Below are positions 13,596-21,569 of a DNA stretch of 22,078 nucleotides, piece by piece. Position numbers and translations under genes: made by a program. Source of the stretch: Hadesarchaea archaeon. GTDB lineage: Archaea; Hadarchaeota; Hadarchaeia; Hadarchaeales; Hadarchaeaceae. The notes under the pieces were generated by a model that saw only the letters and a program-made list of their open reading frames with translations, had not been told where the DNA came from and made no database searches. Position 1 is the first letter of the stretch; each line of letters begins with the position of its first letter. Location of the stretch: contig JAOUPD010000005.1 in assembly GCA_029880065.1 (NCBI GenBank), forward strand, positions 1 to 22,078, in the 5' to 3' direction.

Positions 13596-13834
13596 GCTAA
13601 ATTATGGGAAAGTGGTATAAAAATTTTCCTCTAAATCAACAAAAATAAGGAATTTTTAACTATTTCGGCAAAAATAGTCATATATCCCCATATAAATTGT
13701 AAAATTGGAGAATATTCGTCTTTAAATTGAAAAAATCAGGGATATTGTATACTAATCCTTAATCCTCACGCCTAAATGTTGGATATTAATTATGAATCCT
13801 AAGTAATTAGATTATCCAGAGAGGAAAAAGCGGT
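13596..13834. other. AT-rich non-coding gap between acyl-CoA synthetase and HypD genes
   Basis: About 240 bases, markedly AT-rich compared with the flanking genes. It holds the acyl-CoA synthetase promoter on its left side and the 3' end of hypD on its right. Inside is an inverted repeat, ACTATTT at 13659-13665 and AAATAGT at 13672-13678, with a six-base spacer. Several short AATCCT/GGATAT-like motifs recur between 13738 and 13820 without strict periodicity. No ORF or tRNA is seen. Confidence 0.5.
13614..13623 (-). promoter_or_regulatory. TATA box for the acyl-CoA synthetase operon
   Basis: The minus strand reads TTTTTATACC, a good archaeal TATA element, about 25 bases ahead of the putative TTG/GTG starts of the beta subunit. 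Confidence 0.5.
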
Positions 13835-14923
13835 TTAAGATGATGGTTGGTGCTTCATTGCGATGTTGCATGCGCCCTCTGTGGTTACGGCACATGGCCC
13901 TACTGGGTGCTCTGGAGTGCACGCTTTGTTAAACAGCGGGCATTCACAAGGGTGAATCAGCCCCCTAAGTACCTCGCCGCACCTGCATCCCTTTGCGAAG
14001 TCCACCATGCTCTCCACATGAACGTCAAATTTTGTACGTGCATCATACTCTTTGAACTCGTGCCTCAACTGAAGGGCCGACTTCGGGATCACCGGGAAGC
14101 CGCGCCATCGCTTGTCAACAATTTTGAACACTTCACGCATTTTTTCTTGTGCTACCGCATTCCCCTCTGAGCGAACCGAGCGGGTGTACTCGATCTCCAC
14201 TTCGCCCTTCCCCTCGCGCAACTGCTTTAACAACATCCAGACCCCAAGTAGAATGTCGATGGGCTCAAATCCAGCGATCACCTGTGGTACTCCGTAGCGC
14301 TTTGAGAGAGGCTCGTAGGGCCTAGAACCGATGATGGTTGAGACATGGCCTGGGCAGATGAACCCGTCGAGTGCAGCCTTCCCCGATGCTAGCAGAAACT
14401 CCATCGCGGGAGGAATCAGGCGGTGGCACACAAGCAAGCTGAAATTCTCGGGGGGTTCGCGAAGGAGCTCGGAGGCTGTCGTGGGGGCAGTCGTTTCAAA
14501 TCCAACAGCCGCGTGGATGACCTTTCGCGCAGGATTTCGTCGCGCCGTTTCGACCGCATCCGCCGTGCCGTAGACTATTCTGACATCCGCGCCGTCGGTC
14601 TTTGCACCGGCGAGCGAAGTTTGGGTTCCGGGGACCTGAAACATGTCGCCAAAGGTGGTGATGAGGTACCCCTGTTTAGCAAGCTCAATCGCCTCGTCGA
14701 TTTCCGCCACGTTCGTTACACAAACTGGACAGCCGGGGCCGCTAATCACTTCGAGCCAATCGGGAAAAAGTGAACGGAGACCAAATTTTGTGATGGTTAG
14801 CTCGTGACTCCCGCACACATGCATGAATTTTACTTTGCGATTTGGGCTGAGTTCTAGAATTTTTTGCAGGATTCGAGTCGCCAAACTGCGATCTCTGAAC
14901 TTCCCCAGCAACTCGCTTACCAT
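13835..14923 (-). CDS. hypD: [NiFe]-hydrogenase maturation factor HypD
   Basis: A 362-residue HypD, which with HypC carries and assembles the Fe(CN)2CO group of [NiFe] hydrogenases in the cytosol. Signature blocks are HVCGSHE, SGPGCPVCVTN, GFETTAPTTA, ICPGHVSTIIG and the C-terminal cysteine cluster (KGCRCGEVLRGLIHPCECPLF through CTPEHPVGPCAVTTEGAC) that binds a [4Fe-4S] cluster. A GTG start at 14941 would add six residues, but the ATG at 14923 (MVSELLGKFRD) fits the family start. Other hyp genes and the hydrogenase are not in the window. The gene is divergent from a metallophosphoesterase, with CTATAAG (14961-14967) between. Confidence 0.95.
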   Translation of the reverse strand: MVSELLGKFRDRSLATRILQKILELSPNRKVKFMHVCGSHELTITKFGLRSLFPDWLEVISGPGCPVCVTNVAEIDEAIELAKQGYLITTFGDMFQVPGTQTSLAGAKTDGADVRIVYGTADAVETARRNPARKVIHAAVGFETTAPTTASELLREPPENFSLLVCHRLIPPAMEFLLASGKAALDGFICPGHVSTIIGSRPYEPLSKRYGVPQVIAGFEPIDILLGVWMLLKQLREGKGEVEIEYTRSVRSEGNAVAQEKMREVFKIVDKRWRGFPVIPKSALQLRHEFKEYDARTKFDVHVESMVDFAKGCRCGEVLRGLIHPCECPLFNKACTPEHPVGPCAVTTEGACNIAMKHQPSS

Positions 14924-14939
14924 TTTTAAGGCCCAAAAC

Positions 14940-14968
14940 ACTTTTAATGCTTTCTGTCACCTATAAGC
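14940..14968. promoter_or_regulatory. Divergent promoter region, hypD / metallophosphoesterase
   Basis: The minus strand has CTTATAGG at about 14961-14968, 27 bases from a start near 14940, just ahead of hypD. The plus strand has ACTTTTAATGC at 14939-14949, about 27-30 bases before a start near the TTG of the phosphoesterase. Inferred from spacing. Confidence 0.4.
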
Positions 14969-14980
14969 TTCGGTGGGCAG

Positions 14981-15637
14981 TTGAAGATTTTAGCGGTAGC
15001 TGATTTTCACGGTAATCCGAACGGTGAGCAAAACCTCTTGAAGTTCCTCAAACGTGGCTATGACTGCCTCGTGCTTATAGGCGATATCACGAACCTCGGC
15101 CCAGCTAATCTCGCTGAAAGCTTGCTTGAGCGGGTCAAGGCGACGGGCGTGCCCACGTTTGCGATACCAGGAAACTGTGACCCCAAGCAGATTCTGCAGG
15201 TGTTCGACAAGTACGGGGTTAACCTCCACAGCAGGTGCGAGCGGCTCGACGACATCACCTTTGTGGGGCTGGGGGGTTCTAATCTAACCCCTTTCAACAC
15301 TCCCTTCGAGCTAACCGAAGTGGAGATCCAAGAGGAACTGGCGGCTCTAGCCTGCACCCCCGACTCCAACAGGATATTGGTTACCCATGCCCCGCCCTAC
15401 GACACTAAGCTCGACCAGATCCCAGATGGTACTCATGTTGGGAGCAAGAGCATACGCAAGTTCATCGAGCAGAAACAGCCGTTGGTGGCGCTCTGCGGCC
15501 ACGTGCACGAGGCCCGAAATACAGACAAACTGGGGCGAACCTTGATGGTTAACCCTGGACCAATCAGCAAAGGTTATGCCGCCGAGATAATGATAAACGG
15601 CGGCGATGAAATTCGGGCCAAACTGCTCGAACTCTAG
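14981..15637 (+). CDS. Calcineurin-like metallophosphoesterase (YfcE/MJ0936-like)
   Basis: A 218-residue cytosolic phosphoesterase with the complete dinuclear metal motif set: VADFHGN (Asp, His), LIGDITN, IPGNCD, VTHAPPYD and CGHVHEARN. The NPGPISKGYAAEI ending is usual for this branch. Substrates in the family include cyclic nucleotides and phosphodiesters; none can be assigned here. The start is TTG at 14981, giving the expected MKILAVADFHG N-terminus, with GGTGGG a few bases before. It is monocistronic and divergent from hypD, with no obvious functional link. Confidence 0.87.
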   Translation: MKILAVADFHGNPNGEQNLLKFLKRGYDCLVLIGDITNLGPANLAESLLERVKATGVPTFAIPGNCDPKQILQVFDKYGVNLHSRCERLDDITFVGLGGSNLTPFNTPFELTEVEIQEELAALACTPDSNRILVTHAPPYDTKLDQIPDGTHVGSKSIRKFIEQKQPLVALCGHVHEARNTDKLGRTLMVNPGPISKGYAAEIMINGGDEIRAKLLEL

Positions 15638-15858
15638 CGGTCGCAAAGATGATGAAAGAAGTACCGAAGTGAGATACTGACATTGTGCGGTTCTTCAAGG
15701 CTTAAACGGGCCTCGGGGATTCCAGCTCTGGTCAATCTACGGCTGCCAGAAGTGTGAATATCTAAATCCATTATCATCGAGGACAGGAAGCTCGCGGGGA
15801 AAATCAGAAAAAAGTGGTTAAAGGGGTCGATAGTGAGGGAAGAGTTACACTCACCAAA
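15638..15858. other. 220-base gap with possible decayed coding remnants
   Basis: The gap separates the phosphoesterase from the convergent G1P dehydrogenase. No complete gene is seen. One frame at 15814-15858 reads VVKGVDSEGRVTLTK, which resembles the VDSKGRVT core of AbrB-type swapped-hairpin regulators but has no continuation. A different frame reads IIIEDRKLAGKIRKKW with no start codon. These may be remnants of a dead gene or chance. Confidence 0.35.
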
Positions 15859-16904
15859 CTAAATTACCTCTGTTGTTCTCGCCAGCCGCTCTGCCGCGCG
15901 TTTACTTAACCCCGTACCTAGCACGGTGTAGCGTTCAGGTCTTATCAGATGTGCCGTGGTAAGAGCTTTAACTACACACTTCGCTGGAATGCCGAGTTCC
16001 TTCGCGTTCGTAGGACATCCTATCGTGCGGAGCGCCTCTCGGATGCCTGCCAGTCCTCTCCGTGCAAGTAGGCCATCATCACCGCCCCCACGCCACACTG
16101 CTCACCATGGAGCGCAGGTTTGGGATTGAGCTGATCAAGTGCGTGGCTAAACAAATGCTCTGCGCCACTCGCCGGACGGCTGCTCCCAGCGATTCCCATT
16201 GCCACGCTGCTCGAGATTAGCGCCTTCACGACCTTGCGCACACTCTCTTCTGTGTGTTTTTTGATGAGCTCAGCATTCTCCATCACAATCTGAGAACCGA
16301 GGAGCGAGAGAGCTGTGGCATGTTCACTGTAGGGTTCGCCAAACAATCGATGTGCGAGATCCCAGTCGCGGACCGCTGTGAAGTTCGCCACGAGGTCCCC
16401 GCAACCAGCTGCGAGCAGGCGATGAGGCGCGCGTTTAATGATGAGTGTGTCTGCGACGATTGCGATGGGGGCGTGGGTTTCTATTGACGTCGGTTTTCTT
16501 CCACCCTTGATTGAGGCCCTAGAGGAGGCGATGCCATCATGAGAAGCAGCAGTGGGCACTGAGATGAATGGCTTGCCCTCCTTGAACGAGGCTAACTTTG
16601 CTACATCTATGCATGTGCCACCTCCGACACCCAGCAGAAAGTTTACTTTGTCTTTAACGAGCTTGCGCACCTTGGCGACGGTCGCCATATCGGCCTGATT
16701 GACTATCGAGCACTCGGCCTCAAAACCAGCACGATTAAGTGAACGCTGAACTCCAGCTCCAACCAGTTTGGAAGTCGTGGCGTCGGCAATTATTAAGGCA
16801 TGTTTGCCGGGACACAAGCGCTTGCAAACGTCAGTAATCCGCGCAATCACGCGTGGGCCTATCCAGACCTCGCGAGGCAGCTCTATACGTTTAGGTTCTT
16901 TCAT
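15859..16904 (-). pseudogene. egsA: sn-Glycerol-1-phosphate dehydrogenase, interrupted by a one-base frameshift
   Basis: This enzyme makes sn-glycerol-1-phosphate from dihydroxyacetone phosphate, the stereo-defining step of archaeal lipids. The first 280 or so residues (16904 to about 16047) hold GVGGGTCIDVAK for NAD(P), ASHDGIASS, HLFSHALDQ and HGEQCGVG, the zinc ligands. The reading frame then ends at a false stop (TAG near 16020). The missing C-terminus continues in another frame: IREALRTIGCPTNAKELG to RLARTTEVI, ending at 15859. Adding one G to the GG at 16046-16047 restores WQGIREAL and a 348-residue protein of normal length. Because the gene is normally essential in archaea, a sequencing or assembly error is the likeliest cause; a true frameshift or a second copy are alternatives. 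Confidence 0.85.
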
Positions 16905-16935
16905 AAGTTTTACCGCACTTCTGTTGGTTAATAAA

Positions 16936-16946
16936 CTTTATATACC
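16936..16946. promoter_or_regulatory. TATA box between G1P dehydrogenase and proteasome beta genes
   Basis: CTTTATATACC is a near-consensus TATA element for the plus-strand proteasome gene, predicting a start near 16968 and a 39-base leader with a ribosome-binding site. Read on the minus strand, GGTATATAAAG can also serve the divergent dehydrogenase, with a start near 16914. Confidence 0.6.
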
Positions 16947-17006
16947 GTTAACGCCAGCACTAAATTGCTGCTTCTAGTGCAGCATTTTTTCAAGCGAGGA
17001 ATTAGA

Positions 17007-17630
17007 TTGGAAAAATCAAAGCTTAAATATCTTGAGGGTACGACAACGGTCGGGCTCGTGTGCAGGGACGGTGTGGTGTTCGCTACGGACACCCGGGCCA
17101 CGATGGGATATCTTGTGGCGAGCAAGCAAGCTCGGAAGTTGTTCAAGATAACTAACACCATCGGCGCCACCACCGCGGGAGGGGTCGCGGACACTCAGAG
17201 CTTGGTGAGTACGCTCCAGGCCGAGGCCAGATACTACCTGCTGCGCGAGGGGGCGCCCATGAACGTGCGAGCAAGTGCCAGGCTTGTTGCTAACGTCCTC
17301 CACGCGTACGGACCATTCCCTTACATTGCGAACCTGCTCGTCGGGGGCTCCGATGCCTTCGGCCCTAAGTTGTTCTTCGTCGACCTCGATGGCGCACTGA
17401 CCGAGGAAATCATGGTGGCTACGGGCTCGGGTTCACCAGTTGCATATGGTGTGCTCGAAACCGAGTTTAAGGAGGGTATGAGCATCGAGGAAGCATTGCC
17501 CATTGCGATCAAAGCTGTGCAAACGGCGATAAAGCGCGATATCGCCACGGGCAATGAAGTCATGGTTGCTGCAATAACAAGTAAGGGATATCGCGAACTT
17601 TCGCCCGAAGAGATAAAAAAATTGGCTTAA
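17007..17630 (+). CDS. psmB: Proteasome beta subunit (catalytic, Thr-dependent)
   Basis: A 207-residue 20S proteasome beta subunit. An 11-residue propeptide (MEKSKLKYLEG) is followed by the self-cleavage site Gly-Thr, exposing nucleophile Thr12 (mature Thr1) in TTTVGLVCRDGVVFATDTRAT. The DTRAT Asp (mature Asp17) and the Lys of ARKLFKI (Lys33) complete the catalytic set. GSGSPVAYGVLE carries the conserved Ser. The frame is open to 16965, but the TTG at 17007 has GCGAGGA (16994-17000) at six bases and gives a normal propeptide. It lies 38 bases upstream of the aCPSF1 gene, a gene order common in archaea. The alpha subunit and regulatory ATPase are outside the window. Confidence 0.93.
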   Translation: MEKSKLKYLEGTTTVGLVCRDGVVFATDTRATMGYLVASKQARKLFKITNTIGATTAGGVADTQSLVSTLQAEARYYLLREGAPMNVRASARLVANVLHAYGPFPYIANLLVGGSDAFGPKLFFVDLDGALTEEIMVATGSGSPVAYGVLETEFKEGMSIEEALPIAIKAVQTAIKRDIATGNEVMVAAITSKGYRELSPEEIKKLA

Positions 17631-17668
17631 TCTAACTGTTTGAAATAACTGCTTGGAAGGGGGAACGC

Positions 17669-19576
17669 ATGGCTGCGGAAGAGCTATTACAAGAAATCAA
17701 GCGAATTGTGCGAGAGGAGACACCTTTCGCCAGCGCAATCTCCGATATCGATTTCGAGGGCCCTAGGGTAGTGTTCTACTGCAAGAACCTTGGCCTTCTA
17801 ATGGAGAACGGCGAGGTGATAAAGGAGTTCGCACGTAAAATCCGGAAACGAATAATCCTCCGTCCGGACCCCAAAATTCTGACCGAGCCTAAGAAAGCCG
17901 AGAAGGACATCCGACGCCTTGTCCCTACCGAGGCTGGAATAACCGATATAATTTTCAGCCAGAATGTGGGGGAAGTTACAATCGAGGCGCAGAAGCCCGG
18001 AATAGCCATAGGTAAGGGTGGCTCCTTGCTCCGCGAGATAATGCGAGAAATCAGCTGGACGCCCCGGGTGGTGCGGGCGCCACCTATCAAATCAGAAATT
18101 GTACGGAACATCCGCCTCTCGATAATCCAGGGTAGTACCAAGCGACGCGACATCCTGCGGAAGATAGGCAGGCGGATCCACCGCGAGCCCAAGAGCAAGG
18201 GTGACTGGATTCGTTTCACGGCCCTAGGGGGCGCGCGCGAGGTTGGGCGCTCCTCGTTTTTGCTCCAGACCCCTGAAAGCCGAGTCATGATCGACTGCGG
18301 TGTAAATGTCGCGTCCGAGGATCGGGCTTTTCCCCACCTTGAGGTCCCGGAGATCAGATTGCCCGAACTGGACGCTGTGATTCTCACCCATGCCCACCTC
18401 GATCATTGCGGGTTCGTCCCATATCTCTTCAAGTACGGGTTCGAAGGGCCCGTCTACTGTACTCCAGCCACACGCGACCTCGCCGTGCTCCTTCAGCTGG
18501 ACTACGTGGGCATAGCTGAGCGCGAGGATCGACCACTCCCTTACAACAAGCGCGACATCACCACCTTCCTTCGTCACTGCATTCCGCTCGATTATAGCGA
18601 TGTTACCGACATCGCACCCGATGTCCGGATCACCTTCCACAACGCGGGGCACATCTTAGGTTCCGCGATTGCACACATCCACATTGGTGAGGGAATCTAC
18701 AACCTCGTGTACACGGGCGACCTGAAATTCGATAGTACGCGCCTCTTATCCCCTGCCGTCTGCACATTCCCCCGCTTGGAGACCCTCATCATGGACAGCA
18801 CATACGGAGGTGCTGAGGACATCCAGCCCTTCCGCGCAAATGCTGAGAAGGAATTCATTCGAATCGTGACCGAGACCACGAAGCGTGGGGGCAAGGTTAT
18901 CGTGCCGGCATTCGCGGTCGGGCGTGCGCAAGAGGTCATGGTACTGCTTGAGGATTACAAGCGAAAGGGACTACTCGACGGGACGCCAGTTTATCTAGAT
19001 GGGATGATATGGGAGGCGACGGCAATCCACACGGCTTATCCAGAGTATTTGTCCCCAGAGCTGCGCGAACGGATATTCCGAGCCGACGAGAATCCGTTCA
19101 TTTCCGATCTCTTCGAGAGAGTGAAGGGTCCAGACCAACGCGCACAGGTAATTGAAGGCGACCCGGCGATAATCATATCGACGGCAGGGATGATGGCCGG
19201 AGGCCCAGTGCTCGAGTACTTCAAAACCCTCGCGCCCGACCCGCGTAACACCCTTGTCTTCGTCGGGTACCAGTGCGAGGGCTCACTCGGGCGACGCATC
19301 CAGAAGGGATGGCGCGAGGTCCCTCTACGCAACGACAAGGGGAGGGTAGCGGAGGTGAAGGTAAACATGGAAATCCAAACGGTCGAGGGATTCAGCGGGC
19401 ACTCGGATCGGGCCCAGTTGCTGAACTACGTGCGAAGGGCCTCACCCAAACCGCAGCGCGTCATATGCGTCCATGGTGATGAAAACAATTGTATTAGCCT
19501 AGCAAGCGCGCTGCACAAACTTTTCAAGGTTGAGACGAAGGCGCCCCGAAGCTTGGAGACCATCAGGCTCCACTAG
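17669..19576 (+). CDS. KH-domain beta-CASP ribonuclease aCPSF1 (FttA), transcription terminator
   Basis: A 635-residue archaeal CPSF73 homologue. Residues 1 to about 145 form two KH RNA-binding domains (GEVTIEAQKPGIAIGKGGSLLREI is the GxxG loop). A metallo-beta-lactamase domain follows with LTHAHLDHCGF, NAGHILGSA and YTGDLKFD. The beta-CASP insert includes IMDSTYGG, VIVPAFAVGRAQEVM, IISTAGMMAGGPVLEYF and the final FSGHSDRAQL with VHGDENN. It cuts nascent RNA at U-rich tracts and ends transcription, which suits the U-rich 3' ends seen in this window. The ATG at 17669 follows GGAAGGGGGAAC. It sits directly downstream of proteasome beta and overlaps the convergent ZPR1 gene by four bases. Confidence 0.96.
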   Translation: MAAEELLQEIKRIVREETPFASAISDIDFEGPRVVFYCKNLGLLMENGEVIKEFARKIRKRIILRPDPKILTEPKKAEKDIRRLVPTEAGITDIIFSQNVGEVTIEAQKPGIAIGKGGSLLREIMREISWTPRVVRAPPIKSEIVRNIRLSIIQGSTKRRDILRKIGRRIHREPKSKGDWIRFTALGGAREVGRSSFLLQTPESRVMIDCGVNVASEDRAFPHLEVPEIRLPELDAVILTHAHLDHCGFVPYLFKYGFEGPVYCTPATRDLAVLLQLDYVGIAEREDRPLPYNKRDITTFLRHCIPLDYSDVTDIAPDVRITFHNAGHILGSAIAHIHIGEGIYNLVYTGDLKFDSTRLLSPAVCTFPRLETLIMDSTYGGAEDIQPFRANAEKEFIRIVTETTKRGGKVIVPAFAVGRAQEVMVLLEDYKRKGLLDGTPVYLDGMIWEATAIHTAYPEYLSPELRERIFRADENPFISDLFERVKGPDQRAQVIEGDPAIIISTAGMMAGGPVLEYFKTLAPDPRNTLVFVGYQCEGSLGRRIQKGWREVPLRNDKGRVAEVKVNMEIQTVEGFSGHSDRAQLLNYVRRASPKPQRVICVHGDENNCISLASALHKLFKVETKAPRSLETIRLH

Positions 19577-20142
19577 CGTGGTGGACCTTCCCTGAGCAAT
19601 TCCAATTCCCGCTTGGTCAACTCGCGTTTCTTGGCCCGTCTGTTCACAATTGTGCTGTGCCCGAATGGGTCCATGAGAATCAGCCTAGTCTTCCGCTTCC
19701 CGGCGCGCACTTCATCGATTTTTTTCAGTTTCGCTTGACCTCGCCGGCGCTTGGTAGCATCAATTTTTTTAATCGCCAGCTTTATTGCCCCTTCTACACG
19801 ATTGAGCACTCCCTCGATGTTCGACACATAGCCCTCACTAGCTGGCCCTGGCTCTACGGTCACCCCGAGTTCTGGAAGCTTGATCGTCCCCGTGCTCGAC
19901 TTCACGACCCTAACCTTGAGGTCTTCTTCGGATTTGATCTGGAACTCGTAGCGTAGCGGGGGGCGCTCGCCTAAGCACACGACATCAGCGTGCCTGAATT
20001 CGCAGCTGGTGCAGTTTGCGAAGGTCTCCATTATCTCTCCGAAATATGGGATGTGGTCAATTCTACCCTTGACGCGAAAAGTGCCCTTGGCCCCACAGAT
20101 GGGGCAACGCTCGATAGGGAGCAGGAACTCCCTCTTCCGCAT
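19573..20142 (-). CDS. ZPR1-type zinc-finger protein
   Basis: A 189-residue archaeal ZPR1-domain protein. The Cys4 zinc finger is at residues 13-47 (CPICG and CTSC), followed by the ZPR1 beta-sheet core with RVVKSSTGTIKLPELGVTVEPGPASEGYVSNIEGVLNRVEGAI. Eukaryotic ZPR1 assists folding of translation factor eEF1A; the archaeal role is less known. The frame opens further upstream (to 20256), but the ATG at 20142 is chosen because GGTGA lies four bases before it and the residues before CPICG are typical. It starts 14 bases after the SepF stop, forming a SepF-ZPR1 operon. The C-terminal residues (RRAKKRELTKRELELLREG) are basic. Confidence 0.88.
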   Translation of the reverse strand: MRKREFLLPIERCPICGAKGTFRVKGRIDHIPYFGEIMETFANCTSCEFRHADVVCLGERPPLRYEFQIKSEEDLKVRVVKSSTGTIKLPELGVTVEPGPASEGYVSNIEGVLNRVEGAIKLAIKKIDATKRRRGQAKLKKIDEVRAGKRKTRLILMDPFGHSTIVNRRAKKRELTKRELELLREGPPR

Positions 20143-20156
20143 GAATTCACCAAAAA

Positions 20157-20531
20157 TTATGCGATGGCTCTTTTGAACTGGATGTTGACGAACTTTGGGG
20201 TAGCTAACACCTTTGACTCCGTCAGGCGCCCCACGTCCCCACCGATAGCTTGACAAATCCCTTTTAGCTGGTCTATCGCCCGCTTGAGCTCGGCGGGGTC
20301 TTGGTTCATGAGCATGCTGATATCGAGGACCATGATGTTTCCGGTTCGAAGTTCATCCGCGACCTCTTGGACATCGACAAGGCTGCGAAGCTCCATGCTC
20401 TTGACGTAGATAGGCTCGAGCTCGCTGACGCCCCTCGGGCTGCTAACGGCCTTTTCCTCGATTTCCATTATCGGTACTTCCTCGACCGTCTCAGGCCTTA
20501 CCTTGGATTTTCCCCCGAACAATCGTTTCAA
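20157..20531 (-). CDS. sepF: SepF-like cell-division protein (FtsZ membrane anchor)
   Basis: A 124-residue protein with an N-terminal basic, amphipathic start (MKRLFGGKSK) suited to membrane targeting. A linker of about 40 residues follows, then a SepF core: YVKSMELRSLVDVQEVADELRTGNIMVLDISMLMNQDPAELKRAIDQLKGICQAIGGDVGRLTESKVLATPKFV. SepF ties FtsZ filaments to the membrane in archaea that divide with FtsZ; FtsZ is not in this window. The start is a TTG at 20531, and GGTGAT is about nine bases upstream. It is the first gene of a SepF-ZPR1 pair, with the PUA-domain gene just ahead on the same strand. Confidence 0.87.
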   Translation of the reverse strand: MKRLFGGKSKVRPETVEEVPIMEIEEKAVSSPRGVSELEPIYVKSMELRSLVDVQEVADELRTGNIMVLDISMLMNQDPAELKRAIDQLKGICQAIGGDVGRLTESKVLATPKFVNIQFKRAIA

Positions 20532-20579
20532 GGATTTCAGGCAATCACCCTAACAAATGGTCGGTGGCTCTCAATCTAT

Positions 20580-21065
20580 TTAACTCTTTGCTTGAAGCTG
20601 CCAGATTTCATCGCCTACATAGTGAAGGTTCTTGATCACCTTCCCTTTCGGACCTCGCATCTTAGCTCCGGGCACAAGAGCTTGTCCGACCGCGATGGGC
20701 TTGTTGTGCCGTTCATCCACGATTACCACGCCCTCCCCTAGCGTGATTTCCTCGTCGGCTGAAACCACACCCGGGGCCATGATGTCGGCTCCGTTGGTGA
20801 CGTGAGGGATTGCCCCCATGTCAACGACTACACGCTTTAGTGGAATTCGATCAAGTGATTTCAGCGTCGGAAAAATTTCATCACTTAACCTGAACAGGAG
20901 TACTTTACCATCAACCAAGATGATTTCTCTGCCCTCGCCCAGCTCCATCACTTCAATCGCCCCTTCTAAAAGTTCGCCTGTGGTTTCACCAAACTTTTCG
21001 ACGACTTTATGTGTAAGTTGCTTAAGCAAAGCTTTTCTCACGTGATAACGGCGCTTTATCGGCAT
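20580..21065 (-). CDS. PUA-domain RNA-binding protein (MCT-1/DUF1947-like)
   Basis: A 161-residue archaeal protein with an N-terminal DUF1947-like region (KRRYHVRKALLKQLTHKVVEKFGE) and a C-terminal PUA domain. The PUA hallmarks are VVVDMGAIPHVTNGADIMAPGVV, GEGVVIVDERHNKPIAVGQALV and MRGPKGKVIKNLHYVGDEIW. Relatives of eukaryotic MCT-1 bind RNA and are linked to translation or tRNA. The open frame extends to 21239, but those residues are antisense to the LSm gene. The ATG at 21065 lies 27 bases from the box at 21089-21096, predicting a leaderless mRNA. It is divergent from LSm-L37e and about 50 bases upstream of sepF. Confidence 0.87.
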   Translation of the reverse strand: MPIKRRYHVRKALLKQLTHKVVEKFGETTGELLEGAIEVMELGEGREIILVDGKVLLFRLSDEIFPTLKSLDRIPLKRVVVDMGAIPHVTNGADIMAPGVVSADEEITLGEGVVIVDERHNKPIAVGQALVPGAKMRGPKGKVIKNLHYVGDEIWQLQAKS

Positions 21066-21088
21066 CAAGTAAAAGTGGTTCGATAAGG

Positions 21089-21096
21089 TTAAATAC
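21089..21096. promoter_or_regulatory. Shared TATA-like box, PUA gene / LSm-L37e operon
   Basis: TTAAATAC is centred about 27 bases from the PUA-gene ATG (21065, minus strand) and about 27 bases before a start near 21119 on the plus strand, five bases ahead of the LSm ATG. It may be a compact bidirectional promoter giving two nearly leaderless messages. Confidence 0.45.
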
Positions 21097-21123
21097 GCAG
21101 CTAGCGAGAAGTTGATGATTTTC

Positions 21124-21348
21124 ATGGCGCAGAGACCTCTCGATGTGCTCAACCGCGCCTTGGGGTCATCGGTATTGGTTGGACTCAAGGGCGGCCGGGA
21201 ATTCAGAGGAAAGCTTAGCGGTTTCGACATGCACATCAACCTAGTGCTTGAGGAGACAGATGAAATCCACGGCCACGAAGCAGTGAAGCGCTACGGGACG
21301 ATGGTAATTCGGGGAGACAGCGTCATATTCATCTCGCCTGCTGAGTGA
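21124..21348 (+). CDS. LSm (Sm-like archaeal) RNA-binding protein
   Basis: A 74-residue Sm-fold protein forming rings that bind U-rich RNA. Sm1 is VLVGLKGGREFRGKLSGFDMHINLVLEET and Sm2 is YGTMVIRGDSVIFIS, with the RNA-contacting Asp, His and Asn in FDMHIN and the RGD in the second motif. I chose the ATG at 21124 (MAQRPLDVLNRAL), because nearer upstream starts only add a MMIF prefix. The stop is five bases before the L37e ATG. LSm followed by L37e is a conserved archaeal gene pair. Confidence 0.94.
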   Translation: MAQRPLDVLNRALGSSVLVGLKGGREFRGKLSGFDMHINLVLEETDEIHGHEAVKRYGTMVIRGDSVIFISPAE

Positions 21349-21353
21349 GGGAA

Positions 21354-21539
21354 ATGGTCAAGGGCACCGCATCAATGGGCAAGCGCCACAAGGTCGTGCA
21401 CATTCGTTGCCGACGGTGCGGTAGGCGAGCTTACCATGTCCAGAGGGGAGTTTGTGCCGCCTGTGGCTACGGACGCTCGCGCCGCATCAAACGGTACAAT
21501 TGGAAGGTAAAGACGATTCAAGGGCTGCGACTCAGGTAG
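21354..21539 (+). CDS. rpl37e: Ribosomal protein eL37 (L37e)
   Basis: A 61-residue zinc-binding protein of the large ribosomal subunit. It begins MVKGTASMGKRHKVVHIRC, the expected MTKGTPS(M/F)GKR start of the family, which fixes the ATG at 21354 over the GTG at 21345. Two CxxC pairs, CRRC and CAAC, form the zinc ribbon, followed by GYGRSRRIKRYNWKVK. A GAGTGAGGG sequence just upstream serves as the ribosome-binding site. It is cotranscribed with LSm and ends before a ten-T tract. Confidence 0.96.
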   Translation: MVKGTASMGKRHKVVHIRCRRCGRRAYHVQRGVCAACGYGRSRRIKRYNWKVKTIQGLRLR

Positions 21540-21569
21540 CCGTTGTTTGATAGCGTAGACATGGAGGCT

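Noticed and set aside
15649..15680. Possible C/D-box guide RNA (ATGATGA then CTGA)
   Set aside because: Only about 30 bases separate the boxes, there is no convincing D'/C' pair, and the guide regions are too short.
21066..21239. N-terminal extension of the PUA-domain protein
   Set aside because: It is antisense to the LSm gene, and the ATG at 21065 matches the family start and the promoter spacing.
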